Positions 53,067 through 59,837 of a DNA stretch of 64,000 nt are shown here, in pieces; within the stretch, counting starts at the first letter, position 1, and each line of letters begins with the position of its first letter. The notes below the pieces were generated by a model, which had not been told where the DNA came from, ran no database searches, and was given only the letters and a program-made list of their open reading frames with translations. Source of the DNA: Microvirga rosea (GTDB taxonomy: Bacteria; Pseudomonadota; Alphaproteobacteria; Rhizobiales; Beijerinckiaceae); the NCBI RefSeq assembly GCF_020595095.1, contig NZ_JAJDOP010000011.1:1-64000 (forward strand), in the 5' to 3' direction. Made by a program: the position numbers and the translations under genes.

Positions 53067-53115
53067 AGGTCCCTCTCCCTGCATGCCCGTTTCAGGTGCA
53101 ACGTGGGGTTCCTAC

Positions 53116-53130
53116 GCAAGAACCGTGCCA
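53116..53130 (-). promoter_or_regulatory. Sigma-54 (RpoN) promoter of the urt-ure operon
   Basis: On the minus strand TGGCAC-GGTTC-TTGC fits the -24/-12 consensus TGGCAC-N5-TTGC exactly, ending 49 bp upstream of the urtA start. It implies control by an enhancer-binding protein, most probably NtrC under nitrogen limitation. No clear NtrC site was picked by eye. Confidence 0.75.
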
Positions 53131-53322
53131 GAGTTGGCGGAGAGACACCGGCCTGAGGAGGGTGGCCGATAGAAGGCGGAAGTGAATAACGGGTCTGCCC
53201 AGAAAAGTGGCGAAAGCTAAAATACAAGGCGAACAGAGCAATGTTACACTCAGCGACGGAATGTCGGCTTTTCGCCCATGACTTGCCCTTTGGTCGGCGG
53301 CTGCGACCACTCTTTCCCCTGA

Positions 53323-53600
53323 CAGCCCGCAGACGATGCCCCACGCTCTGTACCGGGTGCGGCCGGTGAGCTCGCGTGGGCGGGCGCCGCCGAGCTGCGT
53401 CAGCATCAGATCAATGGCCTTGGGGGTGACCTTCAGCAGCTTGGCGCCGAGCGGCACCGTCACCAGCGGACGCGACAGAAACAGGTCGACCAGCTCCGGC
53501 AGCCTGGAGTTGGAGCGGCACTCCTTGGTCACCCGCTGCATCAGCTCGCGGGCGAGGATCAGGCGGTCGAGATCCTTGGTGCCGATCGCCAGTGCTTCTT
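53323..53600 (-). pseudogene. RHE_PE00001-type gene fragment, third copy
   Basis: Reads SNSRLPELVDLFLSRPLV, GAKLLKVTPKAIDLMLTQLG, RELTGRTRYRAWGIV, the C-terminal HTH of the family. The final TGA present at 31342 is TGC here, so the frame runs on. The 5' side breaks at about 53600 against a 24-bp insertion-element end. It carries ARPRELTG, absent from copy 2, so the copies are diverged. Confidence 0.7.
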
Positions 53601-53605
53601 GGGGT

Positions 53606-53629
53606 CAGCGCAAGATGTGTTCCTGATTG
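53606..53629 (-). repeat. 24-bp motif shared with 27302-27325
   Basis: Inverted copy, one mismatch, of CAATCAGGAACA...ATCTTGCGCTG. It abuts the broken RHE_PE00001 fragment, consistent with being an insertion-element terminus. Confidence 0.55.
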
Positions 53630-53691
53630 AGCGCTAAGCTAGAACCAAAAGGGAACTTACTGCCTACTGTGTGATGGTGTTTTACGAGCGG

Positions 53692-54000
53692 TTATGCTGC
53701 GCGTGCCAGTGGCTTGGGCGGCCGAAAGGGCGGCAAGCCGTCCACGAGCACAGGCTGCTCGCCCCAAGCATAGGTGCTGGTGAGGTTGATATGCTCCCAA
53801 CCCGGAGGCGACACGTGTTTGAGCACCTCACGCGGATATTCCGCCCCTGATGGCGAAGGTGATCCACAGCCCGTCCAAGATAGACTGTATTCCAGTGAAC
53901 AATGGCGCTCACGACCAGGTTCAGTCCGGAGGCCCGGAACGCCTGACTCTCGAACGATCGATCCCGGACCTCGCCGCGCTCGTGGAAGAACTCCTGGGAT
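53692..54000 (-). pseudogene. Tn3-family transposase C-terminal fragment (frameshifted)
   Basis: FHERGEVRDRSFESQAFRAS, GLNLVVSAIVHWNTVYLGRA and VDHLRHQGRNI in one frame, then EVLKHVSPPGWEHINLTSTY in another: the hallmark end of TnpA of Tn3 elements, with one frameshift. No resolvase or long inverted repeat was seen. Confidence 0.75.
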
Positions 54001-54473
54001 AGAACGCTGCTTGTTGACACCAGCCGCAATCAGGTGGCATCGACCGCAAAGCCTTCGCCTCCCACCAGCCCCTCCGCCAGGCAGCGCTCGACGACGGTCT
54101 CGAACAGGTGGCGCAGGATGTCGCTCTGGCGGAAGCGGCCGTGACGGTTGCGTGAGAAGGTGGAGTGGTCCGGCACCTTGCCCTCCAACCCGAGACGGCA
54201 GAACCAGCGGTAGGCCAGGTTGAGGTGGACTTCCTCGCACGGGCGCCGCTCGGAGCGCAAGCCCATGCAGTAGCCGACGATCAGCATGCGCATCATCAGC
54301 TCGGGATCGACAGAGGGCCGGCCGATGGGGCTGTAGAACGGCTTCAGGGCCGTGCGGACGCTCTCCAGGTCAAGGAAGCGGTCGATGCGGCGCAGCAGAT
54401 GATCCGTAGGCACATGATCATCAAGGCAGAAGTCGTAGAAGAGCTGCGCCGGAGCCACTTGCATGCCCATCAT
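54001..54473 (-). pseudogene. IS1182/IS5-type transposase N-terminal fragment (frameshifted)
   Basis: DUF772-type opening: RIDRFLDLESVRTALKPFYS, IGRPSVDPELMMRMLIVGYC, EEVHLNLAYRWFCRLGLEGK, VPDHSTFSRNRHGRF, GGEGFAVDA. A one-base deletion after VDA introduces a stop at about 54030; the next frame gives LIAAGVNKQRS, then joins the Tn3 fragment near 54000. The catalytic core is lost. Confidence 0.75.
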
Positions 54474-54671
54474 CGTCCTGCCCTCCGCAAAGCGACAGGA
54501 GAATGGAATCAGGCCAACGCGGCTCAATCAACGCCCGACCAAATCAATACTATCTGCCACAAGCTGACTTTCCATTTGGCGCTTACTCAGGAGAGCGGGT
54601 TCGCAGCGAGCCAACTTCCCTCTCCCTCAAGCTGCCTCGTGGCAACTCCTTCTCAGAATAGACGATCGCCG

Positions 54672-56051
54672 TTAACGCCTTCCCTCGCCGCCGCCGTTGC
54701 CACCACCGTTGCCGCCGGAGTTCCCACCTCCGTTTCCGCCGCCGGAGTTCCCACCACCGTTGCCTCCACCATTGCCACCGCCATGGCCGCCACCATTTCC
54801 GCCACCGTTACCACCACCGTTTCCGCCGCCGCTGCCTCCACCGTTTCCGCCGCCGTTTCCGCCGCCATTGCCGCCAGAATTTCCGCCGCCACCGTTGTTT
54901 TCGCTGCCTCCACCGGTTGAGCCGGCCTGCGAATGTCCGGCATTACCGTTTGCCCCGCCACGATCACTGCGCCCGCGAGCCCGGTCAGGCCGAGAGCCGC
55001 TTGATGGGGACTGGGCAGGACCGAGATCCTGGCCAGGCGGTGAGGGGTTCCGTTTTTGTGCGCCCGCGGCTGTGCCGGGATCAGTGCCGGTGTCCGGGGC
55101 TTGTGAGGACGTGTTCGACCTCAATGGCCGGCCCTCGAGCGAGACTCGCGCAAGGCCCAGACGTCCTCTCAGATCGGTCACGACGGTCACCACGGCAGCC
55201 GCATAGGATCCGGCCGGAAGCGCCGCAGATACTCTTCCAGCCACCTCAATGCCTGAACTAAGGCGCAGTCCGCTCCGTGTCCGCTCGACGTATGCCTCGA
55301 TGGAGAAGCGCCGGACCTCGGTGCCCAAGAGATCGCGCTCCCTGACAGCTCTGGCCACGTCGAGAACTTCTTTCTTATATGTGCCCTCCAGGATAGACCG
55401 GGTGCCAGCGAGCGCCGGGGCTGCTCTGTTGAGCCTCAACCGCCCGATCATGAGGCTACCATTACGAAGCTTGGTCACATTGCCGACGACCTTATCGGGG
55501 CCGCCGGACCTGGGCTCGATGAGGCTTGCGACGATAGTTCCGTCCGGCCGCCGCAGACCGAACACCGCAACACGCTCTCCGCGCCCCCACAACTGCCTGC
55601 CGTTGAGCTTCTCGACGGAAACAGTTTGGCCGAGCACACGCAATGTCTTGCCGGCCGTCGCTTCGATCGTACCCACGACCTCACTGGTCACGTCGATTTG
55701 CTTTGTTCGCAGCACACCGTTCTGAGTTTCGGCGACAACCTGCACCACCTGACCGATCTTGAGGTCGGAGACCTTCCGGATTTGCCCGTCAATCCGTACC
55801 GGCACGTCCGGCGCGTAGGTCACATGCATGCCGTTGACGATGATGCTTCCGAACCCACGGATCGTGCCGATCACGCCGGTGCCGCCGATACCTCGATCGC
55901 TTTCGGGTTCGCTCGGAACCACTCCCGTGCCACCGATACCGCGATCCTGTGGGTTCTGACTCCGCGCCACTTCCAAGGGGAAAAGGAGCAGTGCTAGCGC
56001 GGCCAGCCAGCACGCAGGGGTGCGTGCTATCCAAGTGGCACGATCCCTCAC
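54672..56051 (-). CDS. DUF5666-type secreted protein with Gly/Asn-rich tail
   Basis: 459 residues from GTG 56051, chosen because it overlaps the DUF6502 stop (GTGA) and GAGGAG lies about 8 bp upstream; a longer open frame to 56150 lies inside DUF6502. Signal helix about 8-28 (ACWLAALALLLFPLEVARSQ). Residues 29-53 hold two RGIGGTGV repeats; then small beta-barrel DUF5666-like units (GSIIVNGMHVTY, LKIGQVVQVVAETQNGVLRT, VVGTIEATAGKTLRVLGQTV). The last ~90 residues are (GGN/GGH/GGS)n. The tail DNA includes an 83-bp segment identical, inverted, to the Gly-rich gene at 57011-57811. Function unknown. Confidence 0.75.
   Translation of the reverse strand: MRDRATWIARTPACWLAALALLLFPLEVARSQNPQDRGIGGTGVVPSEPESDRGIGGTGVIGTIRGFGSIIVNGMHVTYAPDVPVRIDGQIRKVSDLKIGQVVQVVAETQNGVLRTKQIDVTSEVVGTIEATAGKTLRVLGQTVSVEKLNGRQLWGRGERVAVFGLRRPDGTIVASLIEPRSGGPDKVVGNVTKLRNGSLMIGRLRLNRAAPALAGTRSILEGTYKKEVLDVARAVRERDLLGTEVRRFSIEAYVERTRSGLRLSSGIEVAGRVSAALPAGSYAAAVVTVVTDLRGRLGLARVSLEGRPLRSNTSSQAPDTGTDPGTAAGAQKRNPSPPGQDLGPAQSPSSGSRPDRARGRSDRGGANGNAGHSQAGSTGGGSENNGGGGNSGGNGGGNGGGNGGGSGGGNGGGNGGGNGGGHGGGNGGGNGGGNSGGGNGGGNSGGNGGGNGGGEGRR
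54736..54818 (-). repeat. Left arm of 83-bp perfect inverted repeat
   Basis: The coding sequence for part of the Gly/Asn tail of the DUF5666 protein; its reverse complement equals 57194-57276 base for base, third positions included. Confidence 0.85.
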
Positions 56052-56917
56052 GTCCTGGGCTCCTCGTCGTTGCTGGTCGTGGAGGTACGCGCGACCGTCG
56101 GCGGTGCAACCTCTTCGCAATACACATAGACGCCGAAGTTCCACCGCCACGCGCCGGGTGTCACTCCATTGCTGGCAGCGTGTGCTTCGCGGTTCAACTT
56201 CTGAAGAGCTTGCATCGCAAGCTCGCGGGAGCGTTGCTGGAGTTGCTCAGCCACATCCTTCGTCAGGCCGTCGTAATGCACGGCACGCTCAAGGAATTGT
56301 GGCGATTGCGCCTCCACATTCGCAACTGCGGCGGCGATGTGATCGTGCAGGTTGCGCCCGAAGTAATAGAGCTGCTGATCATCCCCGGCACGCGGCACGT
56401 AGGCCGCCTCGACCAGAACAGCCCGGTCCTGGTCGTCGATGACGACGAGCTTTCGGTCGAGCCACTCGTCGAGCACGGCACGCGGCCGCACATCGCGGGT
56501 GACCGAATCAACAAGGCGCTCGAACGAGGGCTGCGATGGCTCCGCAATGCGGGGTAGCGGCCGGGGGTGCCCATCGCTATCGGTGAACTCAGGATCGGCA
56601 AGCCACCGGGCCAGAATGCGGCTTGTCTGGGAGACTGTCGCAGGAACGATATTGATTGGTGCACCTGCCCCGCGCAGCCGCCGGACTTCCTTTCGGTGGA
56701 TGCCCGTCAGAAGGCTGACGCGACTGTCTGTCTGCTCCTTGCCTTGAAGGGCGAAGTCGTACTCGGCGACGTTCACGTAGAGCTCCCGTAGTAACTCCGC
56801 GAGCATGGGAAAGGTGATTCCGCTGCGGATCAGGAGCCCCACAAGCGGCCGCAATAGGCGCGCCAAGGGCGCATGCAGTTTGGCTGGCTCAGGGGAGCGA
56901 TGTGTGTCGCTGGACAT
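56048..56917 (-). CDS. DUF6502 family protein
   Basis: 289 residues from ATG 56917 (MSSDTHRSPEPAKLHAPLAR), AGGAGG 5 bp upstream. The head is LRPLVGLLIRSGITFPMLAELLRELYVNVAEYDFAL, then SRVSLLTGIHRKEVRRLRG, a helix-turn-helix-like stretch, and a C-terminal helical region (NVEAQSPQFLERAVHYDGLT). DUF6502 proteins are of unknown function, with a winged-helix-like N-terminus, so a regulator is plausible. Translationally coupled to the DUF5666 gene. Confidence 0.82.
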   Translation of the reverse strand: MSSDTHRSPEPAKLHAPLARLLRPLVGLLIRSGITFPMLAELLRELYVNVAEYDFALQGKEQTDSRVSLLTGIHRKEVRRLRGAGAPINIVPATVSQTSRILARWLADPEFTDSDGHPRPLPRIAEPSQPSFERLVDSVTRDVRPRAVLDEWLDRKLVVIDDQDRAVLVEAAYVPRAGDDQQLYYFGRNLHDHIAAAVANVEAQSPQFLERAVHYDGLTKDVAEQLQQRSRELAMQALQKLNREAHAASNGVTPGAWRWNFGVYVYCEEVAPPTVARTSTTSNDEEPRT

Positions 56918-56941
56918 GCCTCCTAGGTAAGCGGATTGGAC

Positions 56942-56958
56942 GTGGGAAATTTTCTCAC
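56942..56958. promoter_or_regulatory. Near-perfect palindrome in the DUF6502/Gly-rich divergent region
   Basis: GTGGGAAA-T-TTTCTCAC, 17 bp with one mismatch, within the 93 bp between the divergent start codons. A regulator binding here could control both sides. Confidence 0.45.
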
Positions 56959-57010
56959 ATACCTTTTTGAAGGAGGGACGCAGGTCCCAAATTTGCTGGA
57001 AGGAAACTCT

Positions 57011-57811
57011 ATGACGCGCCGCCTTACCCTGACTGTTTCGGCTCTCGCCCTGGGTCTTGCGATCAGCCTGCAGCCGCTTTCCCTCGATCTGATCACGTTC
57101 AAGGCCGAGAAGTCTCAGGCTCACGCCAAGGGCGGCGATGGCGGTGGCGGCGGCAATGGCGGCGGGAACGGTGGAGGCAACGGTGGTGGAAATGGTGGTG
57201 GTAACGGTGGCGGAAATGGTGGCGGCCATGGCGGTGGCAATGGTGGAGGCAACGGTGGTGGGAACTCCGGCGGCGGTGGAAACGGAGGTGGCTCCGGCGG
57301 TTCCCGCGGCGGTGAGAATTCTCGCGGTGGCGCAAGCGAGCACAGCGGGCGCGGCTCCGGCGCCAGCGATGCTTCCGCAAAGGGCCAAGCGAGGACTGAG
57401 CAGGCGCGAAGCAGCACGCGTGATGTCAGGGAAGTCGGGGTACAAGCTTCCACCGAAGCGAAGCGAGCGGCAGCCAGCGCCAAGAGCATTGGTCTGGATA
57501 CGGCCAAACTCGGTCGCATGAACGCGGTGAATGCCTCCGCGACGGCCCGGCAGCATGCCGCGCCGAACTCGACGGTCGGGCTTATCGCGAGCTACGAGAA
57601 CGCCTTGAGTGTCAAGAACACCAAGGACACGATCACCGACGCCGAAATCAATGAGGCGGCCAGAGCTCTTGCCACGCTGTCGAGGCCGGGCGTACCGGAA
57701 GAGGCTGTCAAGACACTCAATGAGAAGCTCGGGCTTGAGATCGACCCCACGTCGGACGTGTTCGACCGGGTTATCGACGAGGCTCGAGAGATCCAAGCCT
57801 CACGGCGGTAA
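57011..57811 (+). CDS. Secreted Gly/Asn-rich repeat protein
   Basis: 266 residues from ATG 57011 (MTRRLTLTVSALALGLAI), AAGGAA upstream. Signal peptide about 1-38. Residues ~39-95 are GGN/GGH/GGS triplet repeats; 96-150 are Ser/Arg/Gly-rich; the C-terminal ~115 residues are helical (AKRAAASAKSIGLDTAKLGR, TITDAEINEAARALATLS). The Gly-rich part matches the tail of the DUF5666 protein at the DNA level. Probably extracellular or periplasmic structural protein; family not recognised. Confidence 0.72.
   Translation: MTRRLTLTVSALALGLAISLQPLSLDLITFKAEKSQAHAKGGDGGGGGNGGGNGGGNGGGNGGGNGGGNGGGHGGGNGGGNGGGNSGGGGNGGGSGGSRGGENSRGGASEHSGRGSGASDASAKGQARTEQARSSTRDVREVGVQASTEAKRAAASAKSIGLDTAKLGRMNAVNASATARQHAAPNSTVGLIASYENALSVKNTKDTITDAEINEAARALATLSRPGVPEEAVKTLNEKLGLEIDPTSDVFDRVIDEAREIQASRR
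57194..57276 (+). repeat. Right arm of 83-bp perfect inverted repeat
   Basis: Identical to the reverse complement of 54736-54818. The arms enclose the DUF6502 gene and most of the DUF5666 gene (about 2.4 kb). Confidence 0.85.
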
Positions 57812-57818
57812 AGGCCTG

Positions 57819-57850
57819 AACGTCCTGCCGCTCACCGACGGCAGGACGTT
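57819..57850 (+). terminator. Hairpin after the Gly-rich gene
   Basis: Perfect 12-bp stem AACGTCCTGCCG / CGGCAGGACGTT with an 8-nt loop, 7 bp past the stop. Followed by TCTC rather than a pure T-run; still a likely terminator. Confidence 0.65.
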
Positions 57851-57924
57851 CTCTGAAACCGGCAGCTCGATCCGCAATGGATTGTCGTTGTGAAGCGTAA
57901 CCTCTTCAGGGCAGCCAAGCTTCC

Positions 57925-58356
57925 GTGCAGAGAAATACTCAGCAGGTCCCAAACATCGGGAGAGCGCCCTTGAACACTGACCGCAGCCCACGAGTTCTCA
58001 TTGTCGAAGACGAGGCCGTGATCGCGATGCTGATCGAAGACATGGTGTGCGATCTCGGGGGACAGGTCGTTGGCACGGCCACCAAGTTCGAACAGGCGAT
58101 GAGTTTAGCACTCCAAGCAAATTTCGATCTCGCTATTCTCGACGTCAATGTTGATGGCGTGGCGATCTACCCGATTGCAGACATTCTAGGCGATCGCGGC
58201 ACACCGTTCGTCTTCATGACCGGCTACGATTTCAGCGTCATTCCCGAGCGCTACCAGCACAATCGTGTCCTCTCAAAGCCATTCACGCACCAGACCTTTA
58301 GCGATGCTTTGCGGAATATCGTCGTCAACTCGTCTGGTTCATCGGCTGCTTGCTAG
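57925..58356 (+). CDS. Single-domain response regulator receiver protein
   Basis: 143 residues from GTG 57925; TTG 57970 is an alternative giving a bare receiver. Receiver motifs: VLIVEDEAVIAMLIEDMV (acidic pair), phospho-acceptor in FDLAILDVNVDG, FMTGYD (Thr), and VLSKPFTHQ (Lys). No output domain, CheY/DivK-like. No histidine kinase is adjacent. It sits between the Gly-rich gene and the vWA-kinase operon. Confidence 0.85.
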   Translation: MQRNTQQVPNIGRAPLNTDRSPRVLIVEDEAVIAMLIEDMVCDLGGQVVGTATKFEQAMSLALQANFDLAILDVNVDGVAIYPIADILGDRGTPFVFMTGYDFSVIPERYQHNRVLSKPFTHQTFSDALRNIVVNSSGSSAAC

Positions 58357-58884
58357 GTTCTAGGTGACCCTTCAATAACCGAGCTCCACATCAGGAACGG
58401 CAAGGCAAGGGCACTCCATAGGATAGACGTTTATCTTGATGATGGTCCGCACGGCGATAGAAGTAGGAGCTGAGGCATTCCGTCTCCGAAGCCACGGGGA
58501 TTTGCAGGGGACTGCTCGAGCCGCTTCTAATCGGGCTTGGTGGGTCTTCGCAGCTCCTTGGACATAGACAAGGCAAATTCAGGCACTCACACTTGGAAAG
58601 GTCCGCACTGGGTCAGCCTGAGCCGTTGGGCGAGGTCCTGCGAAGGTCCCGATAGCGCTCCATCGCGGAAATACGGCCAAGGTCCGCACGGTGCCACAAG
58701 GGGACATCCGCAACATTGTGTTGCCTATCAACCTAACCTCTTCGAGAGAGCCTGCGGCTTGCCTGGGCAGACTCCTATCGCTGAGCACCTCAAGCGAAGC
58801 CGGGAACTTCGGTTTGATCGCCCTGTTGTTGGATAGCTCGGTTCATCGAGCTGAGAACAGGGTTGCGCTAAGTGGAGCTGACGC
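58357..58884. other. 528-bp gene-free region with a two-tier hairpin
   Basis: No gene. AAGGTCCGCAC occurs twice (about 58597 and 58679). Just before the vWA gene a 42-nt imperfect hairpin (58821-58862) pairs CCCTGTT with AACAGGG outside and AGCTCG with CGAGCT inside. The region should contain the promoter of the vWA operon. Confidence 0.5.
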
Positions 58885-59805
58885 ATGAGTGATATGGAGC
58901 ATTCCGACCAGCCGACTCCGGCGACACCTGGGAACCCGCCTTCAACGGAGACGACTAGTTCGACGCAAGCAACGGCCGGAACGCGCACGGAAACGGCTGG
59001 ATCTACGACGGATGTCTCAACGGAGACAGCTTCAACGGCAGGCGCGCCGGCTGAGGTGGCCCCTCCGCCGAACGCGCAGGAGCGTCCAAAAACCAAGGGT
59101 GTGGCCGACATCGTCTTCCTCGTCGACGTCAGTGGCAGCATGTCGCCCTGCATCGATGCGCTCCGCCGGAACATCGAGGCCTTCATCGACTCCTTGAGCC
59201 GCGGCGATGCAAACAACGCCGCCCCTGTGAGGGACTGGCGTGGCAAGGTCGTCGGGTATCGTGACATCGAGGCAGCCCAAGCCGAGGGGCTACCCTGGAT
59301 CGTCGATCATCCCTTTGTCCGCGATGCCGGAGCACTCAAGGCACAGCTTGGCACCTTGCAGGCGAACGGCGGCGGCGATGAGCCGGAATCGCTTCTCGAT
59401 GCTCTCTACAAGGTTGCTTCCATGGAAGCGGTCCCGAAGGGTTCGCAGACGGAAGATCCGGCAAAATGGCGCTACAGGAGCGATGCGGCTCGCGTGGTCA
59501 TCGTCTTCACCGATGCGTCGTTCAAGGAAACCATGAGCCTTCCCGAGGCGAAGGGCGGTTCGCTTCAGGATGTGGCAAACCTCGTCATGGCCAATCGCAT
59601 CATCCTCAGCCTCTTCGCCCCCAACTTCGAGGGTTATGATCGCTTGAGCCAGATCGATAAGTCGGAATGGGAGGTTGTGGAGTACGAGGGATTGAACCCG
59701 CAGGAGGCTTTGCAGAGGTTCACGTCCGATCCGGTCAATTTCCGCAACACCTTGAAGCAGCTGGCCGCCAGTGTCTCGCGCTCGGCAGCGACCGTGGCGC
59801 TGTAG
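58885..59805 (+). CDS. vWA-domain protein
   Basis: 306 residues. Residues 1-67 are a low-complexity Thr/Ser/Pro/Ala tail (TETTSSTQATAGTRTETAGS), then a von Willebrand A domain from about 72 with a complete MIDAS: FLVDVSGSMSPCID (DxSxS), then GGGDEPESLLDALY near 162 and VVIVFTDASFKE near 207. No signal peptide, so cytosolic, as in TerY-type vWA proteins. First gene of the operon; the kinase gene starts 32 bp later. The Thr-rich tail is a good candidate substrate for that kinase (inference). Confidence 0.88.
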   Translation: MSDMEHSDQPTPATPGNPPSTETTSSTQATAGTRTETAGSTTDVSTETASTAGAPAEVAPPPNAQERPKTKGVADIVFLVDVSGSMSPCIDALRRNIEAFIDSLSRGDANNAAPVRDWRGKVVGYRDIEAAQAEGLPWIVDHPFVRDAGALKAQLGTLQANGGGDEPESLLDALYKVASMEAVPKGSQTEDPAKWRYRSDAARVVIVFTDASFKETMSLPEAKGGSLQDVANLVMANRIILSLFAPNFEGYDRLSQIDKSEWEVVEYEGLNPQEALQRFTSDPVNFRNTLKQLAASVSRSAATVAL

Positions 59806-59837
59806 ACACACCGCCCCCGTCACAGTGAGCGTAAGCC

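Noticed and set aside
54690..54900. Possible CRISPR-like or minisatellite array
   Set aside because: The repeat unit is 9 bp (Gly-Gly-Asn type codons), in frame within a coding region, with no spacers and no cas genes.
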